DNA of 28,423 nt, from positions 1 to 28,423 of the forward strand of contig FR899098.1 of assembly GCA_000437255.1 (NCBI GenBank), read 5' to 3'. Position 1 is the first letter of the stretch; each line of letters opens with the position of its first letter. Below are positions 15,955 through 25,432 of the stretch, piece by piece. A model generated the notes under the pieces. That model saw only the letters and a program-made list of their open reading frames with translations, ran no database searches and was not told the DNA's origin. This DNA is from Ruminococcus sp. CAG:403 (GTDB lineage: Bacteria > Bacillota > Clostridia > Oscillospirales > Ruminococcaceae). The position numbers and the translations under genes are program-made.

Positions 15955-17310
15955 ATGGGCAGACTATTTGGAACAGATGGCGCAAGAGGGATTGCCATTA
16001 CAGAATTAACATGTGAACTTGCTATGCAGATCGGTCGGGCAGCAGCATTGGTTTTGACCAAGGAAGCAAAGCACAAGGCGAAAATTTTAATCGGAAAGGA
16101 TACTCGAATTTCTTCCGATATTTTAGAGGCTGCTTTGTGTGCCGGTATTTGTTCGGTTGGAGCAGATGCTGTAACACTCGGTGTCGTACCGACACCGGCG
16201 GTTGCTTACCTAGTACGTGCACAGCATGCAGATGCCGGCATCATGATTTCTGCGTCACATAACAGCGTAGAATTTAACGGTATTAAGCTGTTCTCTGCAA
16301 CCGGTTATAAGTTGCCGGATGCAGTCGAAGCAGAAATTGAAGCCTTGATTCTGGATACCCCGGAAAAGATTGCACTCAAGTCTCATAAAGAAGTAGGAAG
16401 CATGCATGCCTATGAAACGGCAAAGGAAGATTATATTTCCTATCTGGCATCAACCATTTCCACCCCGCTGACGGGTTTGAAACTGGCGCTGGACTGTGCA
16501 AACGGAAGCGCCTCCGCAACTGCACAGGCGCTGTTTGAAAAGCTCGGTGCAACAGTGCATATGCTCAGCGATCAGCCGAATGGCCTGAATATCAATGACC
16601 ATTGTGGTTCCACGCATATGGAACAGTTGATGCAGTATGTGAAAACGCATGACTGCGATGCAGGGCTTGCGTTTGACGGAGATGCAGACCGTTGCCTGGC
16701 AGTGGATGAAAACGGCAATTTGGTAGACGGAGATCAACTGATCGCCATTTGTGCAAAGTCCTATCGGGAAAAGGGAAAGCTCAAGCACAATACCGCAGTT
16801 GGCACTGTTATGACCAATCTTGGATTCTTCCATTTTGCAAAGAAAAATCACATTTCAGTTGTGACCACCAATGTAGGGGATCGGTATGTTTTGGAATCCA
16901 TGCTGCAAAACGGGTATAATATCGGCGGAGAGCAAAGCGGTCATATTATTTTCCTGGATGATGCGACAACCGGTGACGGGGAACTTTCTGGTGCCAAAAC
17001 CATGGAAATTCTGGTACAGTCCGGTAAGAAAATGAGTGAGCTGGCAGCAGTTATGGATACTTTCCCACAGGTTATGATCAATGTTTCCATGAAGCCCTGC
17101 CATCGTGGACTTTGGAAGCAGGATCAGCAGGTGCAGGATAAGATTCAAGCCTATACCGAACAGCTTGGGGAAAATGGTCGGATTCTGGTACGGGAAAGCG
17201 GTACAGAACCTTTGATCCGTGTCATGGTAGAAGGCAAGGATGCAACTGCCATTCAAACGGCAGCCGAGCAGATTGCGGCACAGATTCAGGAATTTGTAAA
17301 CCGAGCATAA
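15955..17310 (+). CDS. glmM: Phosphoglucosamine mutase
   Basis: GlmM interconverts glucosamine 6-phosphate and glucosamine 1-phosphate, feeding UDP-GlcNAc and peptidoglycan synthesis. The 451-residue protein has the phosphorylated serine S101 in MISASHNSVEFNGIK, the magnesium loop FDGDADRC (D241, D243, D245), GEQSGHI in the sugar-binding domain and the C-terminal phosphate loop RESGTEPLIRVMVEG. AAAGGAG lies about 10 nt before the start. It follows ruvB by 38 nt. Confidence 0.97.
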   Translation: MGRLFGTDGARGIAITELTCELAMQIGRAAALVLTKEAKHKAKILIGKDTRISSDILEAALCAGICSVGADAVTLGVVPTPAVAYLVRAQHADAGIMISASHNSVEFNGIKLFSATGYKLPDAVEAEIEALILDTPEKIALKSHKEVGSMHAYETAKEDYISYLASTISTPLTGLKLALDCANGSASATAQALFEKLGATVHMLSDQPNGLNINDHCGSTHMEQLMQYVKTHDCDAGLAFDGDADRCLAVDENGNLVDGDQLIAICAKSYREKGKLKHNTAVGTVMTNLGFFHFAKKNHISVVTTNVGDRYVLESMLQNGYNIGGEQSGHIIFLDDATTGDGELSGAKTMEILVQSGKKMSELAAVMDTFPQVMINVSMKPCHRGLWKQDQQVQDKIQAYTEQLGENGRILVRESGTEPLIRVMVEGKDATAIQTAAEQIAAQIQEFVNRA

Positions 17311-17323
17311 GGAGCGTACGGCA

Positions 17324-18196
17324 TTGAGAGTAGCAGAAAACTGGAAAGAATATCGCATTTTGGACACGGCTTCCCAAGAGAAGCTGGAGATGTGGAATCG
17401 GGTGACCTTAATCCGTCCGGATCCGCAGATTATTTGGAATACTCCGAAGCGGCATCCGCAGTGGCGAACCGCAGACGGACATTATACCCGTTCTTCCTCC
17501 GGCGGCGGAAGCTGGCAATTTCAAAAAAAGCTGCCGGAGTCCTGGACCATGCAGTATCAGCCGCTGGATTTAACTTTTCGGATTCAGCCAACTGGATTTA
17601 AGCATACCGGGTTATTCCCGGAACAGGCTGTAAACTGGGATTTCCTGGCGAATGCCATTCGGCAGGCAGGCAGACCCATTTCTGTGTTGAATCTGTTTGC
17701 ATATACGGGTGGCGCAACGCTTGCCTGTGCAAGAGCCGGCGCTTCCGTTTGCCATGTGGATGCTTCTAAGGGCATGGTACAATGGGCACGGGAAAATGCG
17801 GCATATTCCAATCTGACAGAAGCTCCGATTCGCTGGATTGTAGATGATTGCGAAAAGTTTACCGCACGGGAAATTCGCCGTGGCAGACGCTATGATGCCA
17901 TTATCATGGATCCGCCGAGTTATGGAAGAGGCCCCGGCGGTGAAATTTGGAAACTGGAAGATTCGATCCATGATTTGGTACAGTTGTGTTCCGGCGTCTT
18001 ATCCGATCAGCCGTTGTTTTTCCTGATTAACAGCTATACGACAGGTTTATCTCCTGCTGTAATGGGCTATTTGCTGGGAAGCATTATGCAGCCGAAATTC
18101 GGCGGTTCTGTATCATTCGATGAAATTGGATTGCCGGTAGAATCCACTGGCTTAACGCTGCCTTGCGGTTCTACTGCAATTTGGCAAAATTTATAA
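17324..18196 (+). CDS. Class I SAM-dependent methyltransferase, RlmI-like core
   Basis: The 290-residue protein has a Rossmann methyltransferase core. NLFAYTGGATLACARAGA (from about residue 124) is the SAM-binding motif I region, HVDASKGMVQWARENA is motif II, and DPPSYGRG (~199-206) is the catalytic DPPS-type motif of RNA/DNA methyltransferases. The pattern fits the COG1092/RlmI-RlmK type, but no N-terminal PUA domain is visible, so the substrate, perhaps 23S rRNA, is unknown. The start codon is TTG at 17324, supported by AAGGAG 9 nt upstream, and it lies 13 nt after glmM. The gene is probably in the same operon as ruv-glmM and the ECF genes. Confidence 0.8.
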   Translation: MRVAENWKEYRILDTASQEKLEMWNRVTLIRPDPQIIWNTPKRHPQWRTADGHYTRSSSGGGSWQFQKKLPESWTMQYQPLDLTFRIQPTGFKHTGLFPEQAVNWDFLANAIRQAGRPISVLNLFAYTGGATLACARAGASVCHVDASKGMVQWARENAAYSNLTEAPIRWIVDDCEKFTAREIRRGRRYDAIIMDPPSYGRGPGGEIWKLEDSIHDLVQLCSGVLSDQPLFFLINSYTTGLSPAVMGYLLGSIMQPKFGGSVSFDEIGLPVESTGLTLPCGSTAIWQNL

Positions 18197-18215
18197 GAGC
18201 ATGGAAGGAGATCAG

Positions 18216-19070
18216 ATGAGCGTACAGATTTCTGCATCAAATGTGTGGTTTCACTATCGGGATGAAGACGGAGCTTCCTGTTCTCCTGACATCTTAAAAG
18301 GAGTTTCTCTGGACATCCAAAAGGGAGAATTTGTTGCAATCTTAGGACACAATGGCTCCGGAAAGTCTACATTTGCAAAGCATTTGAATGGAATTCTGCT
18401 TCCGGTTAAGGGGACAGTTACCATTGACGGATTGAATCCGGCAGAGGAAGAACAGTTGTTCCAAGTACGGCAAAAAGTTGGAATGGTGTTTCAGAATCCA
18501 GATAACCAGATTGTAGCAACTATTGTCGAAGAAGATGTTGCATTTGGTCCGGAAAATCTGGGCATTCCGCCGGCTGAGATTCGCAGGCGAGTGGATGAAG
18601 CCTTGGAAGCAGTTGATATGACAGCATATCGGCTGCATTCTCCCAGTCAGCTTTCCGGTGGACAGAAACAGCGAGTTGCCATTGCTGGCATCATTGCCAT
18701 GCGACCGGACTGTATTGTTTTGGACGAGCCGACTGCTATGTTGGATCCGAAAGGCAGAAAAGAGGTTATGGATACCATCCAGCATTTGAAAAAGCAATAT
18801 GGCATTACCATTGTATTGATTACACACTATATGGAAGAAGCAGCGCAGGCGGATCGTGTGGTTGTCATGAATGATGGAACCATTTTATATGATGATCGAC
18901 CAGAACAAGTCTTTTCCCATGTGGAGGCGTTGCAGGCAATCGGATTGGATGTTCCGCAGGTAACGGAGTTGACCTATTTGCTGCGGAAGGCTGGAATGGA
19001 TCTGCCTGCTCAGATTATACGAGAGGAAGACTGCATTCAGGCAATTTCAGCAGTGTGGAATGAAAAGTAG
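18216..19070 (+). CDS. ecfA1: ECF transporter ATPase EcfA1
   Basis: This is one of the two ATPases that power energy-coupling-factor uptake of vitamins and metals. The 284-residue protein has Walker A GHNGSGKST (44-52), Q-loop VFQNPDNQIVA, ABC signature LSGGQKQRVAIAG and Walker B CIVLDEPTAMLDP. The QNPDNQ Q-loop is the one typical of EcfA1. I take the ATG at 18216 because AAGGAG precedes it by 5 nt; the upstream ATG at 18201 has none. It follows the methyltransferase by 19 nt. Confidence 0.93.
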   Translation: MSVQISASNVWFHYRDEDGASCSPDILKGVSLDIQKGEFVAILGHNGSGKSTFAKHLNGILLPVKGTVTIDGLNPAEEEQLFQVRQKVGMVFQNPDNQIVATIVEEDVAFGPENLGIPPAEIRRRVDEALEAVDMTAYRLHSPSQLSGGQKQRVAIAGIIAMRPDCIVLDEPTAMLDPKGRKEVMDTIQHLKKQYGITIVLITHYMEEAAQADRVVVMNDGTILYDDRPEQVFSHVEALQAIGLDVPQVTELTYLLRKAGMDLPAQIIREEDCIQAISAVWNEK

Positions 19071-19081
19071 AAGGAGTACAC

Positions 19082-19954
19082 GTGACGGTTTTAAAAACAG
19101 AAGGATTAACGTATCAATATAGTCCGGGGACACCGTTTGAAAAAACGGCAGTGGATCATGTGAATCTAGAAATTGAGCAGGGCGCTTTTGTTGGGGTAAT
19201 TGGTCATACTGGCTCTGGAAAATCCACCTTGATGCAGCATTTTAACGGATTGCTTCGGCCAACTTCCGGAACCGTGCTGCTGAATGGAACAGACATCTGG
19301 GCCAATAAGTCCAATATCCGGCAAGTGCGCTTTCAAGTAGGTTTGGTTTTTCAGTATCCAGAGTATCAGCTCTTTGAGGAAACGGTTTACCGAGATATTG
19401 CATTTGGTCCGAAAAATATGGGTTTAACAGAAGCGGAAATTCGGGATCGTGTATTAGAAGCAGCTGCGCTGGTTGGTTTGCCGGAATCCTTGCTGGAACA
19501 GTCTCCTTTTGCACTTTCTGGGGGACAGAAACGACGTGTTGCAATTGCCGGTGTAATGGCACTGCGTCCTTCTGTTTTAATTTTGGACGAGCCAACAGCA
19601 GGTTTGGATCCACGGGGCAGGGAATCCATTTTAAAGGAAATTCGTGCGTACCACCGAACAACGGGAAGTACGGTTCTGCTGGTTTCTCACAGCATGGAAG
19701 ATGTGGCACGTTATGCGGAAAAGATCCTGGTCATGAATCAAAGCAAGCTGTTTTGCTATGATACCGTAGAGCATGTTTTTCAGCATGCCGAAGCCCTTCA
19801 GCAAATGGGTTTGGAAGTTCCACAGGTGACACGTGTTTGCATGGCGCTTCGGCAGCAGGGCATTCCGCTGGACGAGTCTATTTATACCGTGGAAGAGGCA
19901 GCCCGGCAGTTCCTGCAAGCATATGCAGCCAAAAAGGGGGATACCGTATGCTAA
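19082..19954 (+). CDS. ecfA2: ECF transporter ATPase EcfA2
   Basis: Second ATPase of the ECF module, 290 residues, forming a heterodimer with EcfA1. It shows Walker A GHTGSGKST (41-49), Q-loop VFQYPEYQLFEETV (the QYPEYQLFE form typical of EcfA2), signature LSGGQKRRVAIAG and Walker B VLILDEPTAGLDP. The start is GTG at 19082 with AAGGAG about 6 nt upstream. It is 11 nt after ecfA1 and overlaps ecfT by 7 nt. Confidence 0.94.
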   Translation: MTVLKTEGLTYQYSPGTPFEKTAVDHVNLEIEQGAFVGVIGHTGSGKSTLMQHFNGLLRPTSGTVLLNGTDIWANKSNIRQVRFQVGLVFQYPEYQLFEETVYRDIAFGPKNMGLTEAEIRDRVLEAAALVGLPESLLEQSPFALSGGQKRRVAIAGVMALRPSVLILDEPTAGLDPRGRESILKEIRAYHRTTGSTVLLVSHSMEDVARYAEKILVMNQSKLFCYDTVEHVFQHAEALQQMGLEVPQVTRVCMALRQQGIPLDESIYTVEEAARQFLQAYAAKKGDTVC

Positions 19955-20757
19955 AAGACATCACACTAGGACAGTATTTCCCTGGCAGCAGCTTTGTGCA
20001 CCGTATGGATCCACGTTTTAAAATTGTAATCGTTCTGCTCTACATTATTATGCTGTTTACAGGAAAATCGCTGTTGTGCATGCTGTTTGGAATATTATTT
20101 TGTATTTTATCTTTCGGATTGTCGAAGCTGTCTCCAAAGCTTGTCTTAAAAAGTGTCAAGCCGATTGTACCGATCTTGCTTTGCACAGCAATATTGGATT
20201 TGCTGTTTATTCGAGATGGAACGGTGTATCTCTCTGTTTGGGTCATTCGCATCACAGCAGAGGGGGTAACAACCGCTGTTCAAATGCTGGTTCGAATCGT
20301 ATTCTTAATTATAGGAACCTCCTTGCTGACCTATACGACATCACCGATTGCTTTGACCGATGCCATTGAACGGCTGCTCAGTCCGCTGAAAAAGCTGAAA
20401 TTTCCGGTGCATGTTTTTGCGATGATGATGACCATTGCACTGCGGTTTATTCCAACTTTAATAGAAGAAACGGATAAAATTATTTCTGCACAAAAGGCAA
20501 GAGGAGCTGATTTGGAGACCGGTTCTCTGGTACAGCGTGCAAAAGCGCTGCTTCCGATTTTTATTCCGCTGTTTGTTTCTGCTTTTCGTCGGGCAGAGGA
20601 ATTGGCAACTGCCATGGAATGCCGCTGCTATCGAGGCGATATCGGTAGAACCAAAATGCATACGCTACAGGCACAGAAATCGGATGTGGTAGCTTTATTG
20701 GTGACAGCTTGCTTTTTGGCAGGTACCATTGTGATGCAACTGCTTATCAATTCGTGA
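19948..20757 (+). CDS. ecfT: ECF transporter transmembrane subunit EcfT
   Basis: EcfT joins the ATPases to exchangeable substrate-binding S subunits. The 269-residue protein starts MLKDITLGQYFPGSSFVHRMDPRFKI, a very typical EcfT N-terminus, has several membrane helices, and carries the coupling-helix motifs QKARGAD and AMECRCYRG. The second motif is usually A-R-G or A-R-C; here it is C-R-C. The ATG at 19948 has a ribosome site in AAAAAGGGGG and overlaps ecfA2 by 7 nt. No S-component gene lies nearby, as expected for a shared group II module. Confidence 0.94.
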   Translation: MLKDITLGQYFPGSSFVHRMDPRFKIVIVLLYIIMLFTGKSLLCMLFGILFCILSFGLSKLSPKLVLKSVKPIVPILLCTAILDLLFIRDGTVYLSVWVIRITAEGVTTAVQMLVRIVFLIIGTSLLTYTTSPIALTDAIERLLSPLKKLKFPVHVFAMMMTIALRFIPTLIEETDKIISAQKARGADLETGSLVQRAKALLPIFIPLFVSAFRRAEELATAMECRCYRGDIGRTKMHTLQAQKSDVVALLVTACFLAGTIVMQLLINS

Positions 20758-20770
20758 GGAAAAACAAAAC

Positions 20771-23380
20771 ATGAAACGAGGCATGGCACTGTATAAACGA
20801 GAAAAAGAAGAAACGCATTGGTTTCTTCTTTTGTCATTTTTAATTCCTGCTTTGCTGTATGGCAGTGGATTGGTGGTTCAACAGGTACATCCATTTGGAA
20901 CCCGACAGATTTTAGTAGTTGATTTTTGGCATCAGTATGCCCCATTTCTTCATATTTTACAGGAAAAGCTACAGCATGGCGGTTCCTTGTTCTTCACTTG
21001 GGACAGCGGAATGGGCACCAATTTTTTGGCAATTTATGCTTACTATGCAGCCAGTCCGCTGAATTGGCTGCTTGCATTGGTTCCGGCAGCTGCCCTGCGG
21101 GATGCCGTTACAGCATTGGTGGTCTGTAAAATTGGAGCAGCAGGGTTATGTTATGCAATTTTTCTGAAACAAGTCTTTCATCAAAATCGATGGACCATTT
21201 GTCTTTTTGGAACTTTATATGCACTTTGCGGTTATTTGATGGGATATGTATGGAATGTCATCTGGCTGGATACAGTTGCATTGTTTCCGCTTGTCATTTT
21301 GGGACTGGTTCGAATCATTCGCAAACAAAAAATACAGCTTTACTGGTTGTCGCTTGCTGCCGCAGTGATTTCTAATTTTTACATTGGTTGGATGGTCTGC
21401 CTGTTTTTGGTACTTGCTTTTTTTGGAATTTGGCTGTTAGAAGGCAAACAAATGCGTTACTTTTGGCGGTGCGGTCTTTTGACATTGCTTGCAACTGCTG
21501 GCGCATTGGGATTGTGTGCAGTCTTGCTGCTGCCCACCTATTATGCGTTGCAGCAGACTTTTGGTGCAGATCGTCTGTTTCCGGATAAAAGTTATTTTTA
21601 TGAAAGCTGGAAGGCAGTGCTCTCCAATTTTATTGGTTATCATGCACCAACGGTAAAGGAAGGGCTTCCGAATATTGATTGCGGTGTGCTGCCTTTGGTG
21701 CTGTGTGGCTTGTTTTTGCGTTCTCGTTTGGTTCGCCTCCGGGAAAAGTTATGCATGGTGGCAGGAACTGCTTTTTTACTGCTCAGCTGTAATTGGAATT
21801 TGCTGAATTATATTTGGCACGGATTTCATTTTACCAATATGCTGCCATATCGATTTTCGTTTTTGATTTCCTTTTTACTGCTGACAGCCGCCTATCGTGC
21901 AATGGGAATTGTTGAGGCAGGCGGTATTCGGTTGCCAGACTGGATTGCAATGGGGGCAGTACTGATTGCCTTGATCTGGATTTCCAGTTCCGTGCAGCCG
22001 GCAAAAGCGGTTTTGCTGACAGCCGTCACAGCGGCAGGATATGGAATTGTTTTGATTTTGCATCAGCTGCATCTTTTCAAAAAGCCGGTATTTTGTCTGT
22101 TGCTTGGCGGAATCGTTCTTTTGGAACAAGTGCAGCATGTACAGATTAGTTCCAAAGCAGTATCCACATCGGACTATTTGAGTTATCCGTATTTGGAACA
22201 GGAAGTAGATGATGTCCTGGAGCAAATAGGAGAACAGGAGGCGGATTCGCCATTTCATCGGGTAGAATGCACATCTACCTATACGTTAAACGATCCAGCA
22301 TTGTATGGGTATTCTGGCATTTCTCTCTTTTCTTCTACGGTTCTGGTAGCCGTTTCTCGCTTTTTTAGAAGCATCGGACTGCCTGCATCGGAAGCTGGTA
22401 ACCGTTATTATTATACGCTTTCCACGCCGTGGAACAATTCGTTGATTGGACTTTCCCATTTAATCGATCGAACCGGTACTGTACCGGAAAGTAAATACTT
22501 GACGCTTTGTGCTTCCAGCGGAGCGGTATCCGGCTATGCGGTAAAAGATGCCCTTCCATTTTGTTTTGTTGTGGGAAAAGAAACCGAAGCGTACCGTCCT
22601 AGTGGCTATCAGAATCCGTTTGAAGCACAGAACGATTTGTTTGCGAAAATGACGGGAATTCGGGAACCGCTGTTTACCGCAGTATCCTATGATAGCATGA
22701 AGGGGGATCCATACAGTTTCACGCAAAATGGAACTTGGTGTACGTATCGTTCCCAGCAGGGTGTAACAGACGGTGTTATTTCCTGTTCGGTGCAGTTGCC
22801 GCAGGACATGTCTTTATATGGTTATTTGTCCATTCCCAATGCATGTCATCTTTCTGTTTTACAAAATGGACAGACTACGGCACAGTATGAAATGGGCAAG
22901 CAGGCATATGTATTCCCGATGGGAGATTATCAGACTGGAGATACGGCTGTTTTGCAGATTGCACTCGAAGCCGCATCTTTTGGAACTATGTCTGTGCTGC
23001 TATATCAGATGAATGATGCTGTCTGGGAACGAGGACAGCAGATTTTGCAGCGTCAAGTCATGCAGGTACAAGTGGTAACGGATACAACCGTAGAAGGAAC
23101 GGTAGAGACTGCAATAGATGGCTTGTTGTATTGTGCCATTCCGTATGATGCCGGTTGGCATGCAGAACTGGACGGAGAACCGGTGCCAACGACTTCCGTT
23201 GGCGATGGTGCAATGCTGGCAGTAAATGTTCCGGCAGGGTCTCATCGCATTACTTTGCATTATCGTCCGGTTGGTGTCTGCCTGGGTGGTGTAATTTCTG
23301 GATGCAGTGTGATTTTATGCGTTGTTTATCGTGTATTTCGTCTGCGCATGACAAGCAAAAGAAAAAGGAGCAAACTATGA
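20771..23380 (+). CDS. YfhO-family large membrane protein
   Basis: The 869-residue protein has a long N-terminal region of many membrane helices (to about residue 455). A largely extracellular Ser/Thr/Tyr-rich domain follows (about 460-840, with FHRVECTSTYTLNDPALYGYSGISLFSS and DAGWHAELDGEPV), then one C-terminal helix ending in a Lys/Arg tail. PFGTRQILVVDFWHQYAPF near residues 43-60 and the DAGWHAxxDG motif are typical of YfhO proteins, GT-C-like enzymes or accessory proteins; Bacillus YfhO is linked to glycosylation of lipoteichoic acid. It lies 13 nt after ecfT and overlaps truA by 4 nt. An alternative start is the ATG at 20783. The exact substrate is unknown. Confidence 0.85.
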   Translation: MKRGMALYKREKEETHWFLLLSFLIPALLYGSGLVVQQVHPFGTRQILVVDFWHQYAPFLHILQEKLQHGGSLFFTWDSGMGTNFLAIYAYYAASPLNWLLALVPAAALRDAVTALVVCKIGAAGLCYAIFLKQVFHQNRWTICLFGTLYALCGYLMGYVWNVIWLDTVALFPLVILGLVRIIRKQKIQLYWLSLAAAVISNFYIGWMVCLFLVLAFFGIWLLEGKQMRYFWRCGLLTLLATAGALGLCAVLLLPTYYALQQTFGADRLFPDKSYFYESWKAVLSNFIGYHAPTVKEGLPNIDCGVLPLVLCGLFLRSRLVRLREKLCMVAGTAFLLLSCNWNLLNYIWHGFHFTNMLPYRFSFLISFLLLTAAYRAMGIVEAGGIRLPDWIAMGAVLIALIWISSSVQPAKAVLLTAVTAAGYGIVLILHQLHLFKKPVFCLLLGGIVLLEQVQHVQISSKAVSTSDYLSYPYLEQEVDDVLEQIGEQEADSPFHRVECTSTYTLNDPALYGYSGISLFSSTVLVAVSRFFRSIGLPASEAGNRYYYTLSTPWNNSLIGLSHLIDRTGTVPESKYLTLCASSGAVSGYAVKDALPFCFVVGKETEAYRPSGYQNPFEAQNDLFAKMTGIREPLFTAVSYDSMKGDPYSFTQNGTWCTYRSQQGVTDGVISCSVQLPQDMSLYGYLSIPNACHLSVLQNGQTTAQYEMGKQAYVFPMGDYQTGDTAVLQIALEAASFGTMSVLLYQMNDAVWERGQQILQRQVMQVQVVTDTTVEGTVETAIDGLLYCAIPYDAGWHAELDGEPVPTTSVGDGAMLAVNVPAGSHRITLHYRPVGVCLGGVISGCSVILCVVYRVFRLRMTSKRKRSKL

Positions 23381-24114
23381 GAAATCTAAAAGTAAGAATG
23401 GCATTTCGTGGAACGCGCTACCACGGCTATCAGAGGCAGGAAAATGCCAATACCATACAAGCAGTCGTTGAGCAGGCGCTTTCTAAGCTGCTCAACACAC
23501 CGACTACAATTGCCGGCTGTTCTCGTACCGATGCAGGTGTTCACGCAGAGGAGTACTGCTTTTCCTGCATGACAGACCGGGAAATTCCCTGTCGAAATTT
23601 TGTGCGTGGAATGAATGGATACTTGCCGGATGATATTTCTATTTTATCTTGTGAAGACGTTCCGGAATCGTTTCATGCACGTTTTAGTTGTGTGGCAAAG
23701 GAATATGTCTATCGGATTCACAACAGTGAAAGCAAAAACCCGTTTCAGACGGATTTGGCACTGCATTATCGCCGTGCTATGCAGATTGATTTGATGCAGG
23801 AAGCTGCCAATCATTTTATTGGAACCCATGATTTTGGAAGCTTTTGTTCAAATTGCACAGAAGATAAGAATACAGTACGAACAATTTATAAATTTAACAT
23901 AGAAATGCAAGGAGATAGCGTTTTAATACTTGTAAAAGGAGATGGTTTTCTGTATAATATGATTAGGATTCTGATCGGGACACTGCTCAGTGTCAATGAA
24001 GGATCCATTGCAATCAAAGACTTGGATGCCATCCTTGCTGCCAGAGACCGCACGCTTGCAGGACGGACGGTACAGCCGCATGGACTGTATCTGCATCGTG
24101 TTTACTATGCATAA
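23377..24114 (+). CDS. truA: tRNA pseudouridine(38-40) synthase TruA
   Basis: TruA converts uridines at positions 38, 39 and 40 of the tRNA anticodon stem-loop to pseudouridine. The 245-residue protein has the catalytic SRTDAGVHA motif with D52, the YHGYQRQ N-terminus, KEYVYRI and the C-terminal FLYNMIRILIGTLL. The ATG at 23377 overlaps the yfhO-like stop (ATGA) and has AAGGAG about 7 nt upstream, so translation is coupled. It ends the ruvC-truA gene run. Confidence 0.96.
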   Translation: MRNLKVRMAFRGTRYHGYQRQENANTIQAVVEQALSKLLNTPTTIAGCSRTDAGVHAEEYCFSCMTDREIPCRNFVRGMNGYLPDDISILSCEDVPESFHARFSCVAKEYVYRIHNSESKNPFQTDLALHYRRAMQIDLMQEAANHFIGTHDFGSFCSNCTEDKNTVRTIYKFNIEMQGDSVLILVKGDGFLYNMIRILIGTLLSVNEGSIAIKDLDAILAARDRTLAGRTVQPHGLYLHRVYYA

Positions 24115-24206
24115 GTGCTAAAAAGTGGAAAAAATGGAAAAATGACGGTAAGAAAAACGGATCAATCGCAAATGTGCTTTGTTTTGCAAAGAAAGAGGAG
24201 CGAGCA

Positions 24207-25394
24207 ATGAAAGACAATCGAACAGCAATGGATCCAGAGGTGGATGTCGTTGCGCAGCGGAAAAAGCGAAACGCAATGCGGGGGGTTAGACGGTTTTCCG
24301 TATTTATTTTATTGGCGATCTTCTGTGCATACTTATATGTGCAGCGAGACGCATGGATTCCAAAACTGGCTGGAATTGGTTCACGGTATCAGTCCATCAC
24401 ACAGAATGATGGTACACTTGCAGAAGGAAATTTTCCGCTGACCATTTCTGGAAAGTCGGATTATCAGGCAGAAATTGCAAATGATGTGCTCTTTATTCAA
24501 AATGACGCATATCTATATTTATATTCTCCGCATGGAGATCTGAAAGATGTGCGGCAGCATATGTTTTCCAATGCAGTTTTGAAAACGAGTGGTGCCTATG
24601 CATTGGTTTATGAAAGCGATGGAAGCGGATTTCGCGTCGATAAGCCAAGCAAAAATATGTTTGTAAAGTATCTGGACAACGATATCATATTTGGTGTGAT
24701 CAATGATTCCGGGTATACTGCAATTGTGACAGAATCCGATCAATATGCCTGTTCCTTGCAGGTGTTTGATGAAACGGGAAAGGCAATTTACACTCGAAAT
24801 TGTGTCAATCGTTTGATTGATGTTACCTTCCAGAATGACGGGAACGGCTGTGCCTTCATGGAATTGGATGTCGAAAACGGTGAATTGGTCAGCCGTATGA
24901 AAAGCGTTCGTTTTGACGAAAAGGATGTACAGTGGGAATCCGAACCATTGTCTACTATGGGATTGGAACTGTCCTATTCCGAATCGGGGATGCTTTGCGT
25001 GGTAGGGGATACGATGTGTGCCTACTACGATGACAGCGGAAATTTATCAAGCAGTTATATCTACATGGGTGATCTTGTCGCATACGATGTTGCATATGGC
25101 AGCGCAGCTGTCATTTTAAAAGATGAAAATCAGCGGGAAGCACGTTTGATTTTGATGGATCGCAGCGCCGATTCACCTTCAGAAGTTCGAATTAGTGATA
25201 CTTCTAAAAAAGTACTTCTTTCGCAGGATGATGCATACGTGATGAATGCGGATAGCATCACCAGTTATGCCTTCAGCGGCAAATCCATCGCAACAGTAAA
25301 ACTGGATGTATCCTACCGAACATTTGTGAAGCAGGATGGATATATTTTCTTAATGGGGTATGATCAGATCAATCGAGTCGATTTTAAAGAATAA
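24207..25394 (+). CDS. DUF5711-like membrane-anchored protein
   Basis: I recognise this only as a DUF5711-type protein of Clostridia; function is unknown. In 395 residues it has a basic cytoplasmic N-terminus, one membrane helix (about 30-46) and a large outside part made of repeated strand-turn units (for example YLYLYSPHGDLKDV, YTAIVTESDQYACSLQVFDETGKAIYTRN), suggesting a beta-propeller-like fold. The start at 24207 is supported by AAGAGGAG 6 nt upstream. It is 92 nt after truA and 38 nt before the ClpE-like gene; no terminator is visible on either side, so it may be co-transcribed with both. Confidence 0.65.
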   Translation: MKDNRTAMDPEVDVVAQRKKRNAMRGVRRFSVFILLAIFCAYLYVQRDAWIPKLAGIGSRYQSITQNDGTLAEGNFPLTISGKSDYQAEIANDVLFIQNDAYLYLYSPHGDLKDVRQHMFSNAVLKTSGAYALVYESDGSGFRVDKPSKNMFVKYLDNDIIFGVINDSGYTAIVTESDQYACSLQVFDETGKAIYTRNCVNRLIDVTFQNDGNGCAFMELDVENGELVSRMKSVRFDEKDVQWESEPLSTMGLELSYSESGMLCVVGDTMCAYYDDSGNLSSSYIYMGDLVAYDVAYGSAAVILKDENQREARLILMDRSADSPSEVRISDTSKKVLLSQDDAYVMNADSITSYAFSGKSIATVKLDVSYRTFVKQDGYIFLMGYDQINRVDFKE

Positions 25395-25432
25395 TCGATG
25401 CTAGAAACTATAGAAAGGCGATGAAATCAATT

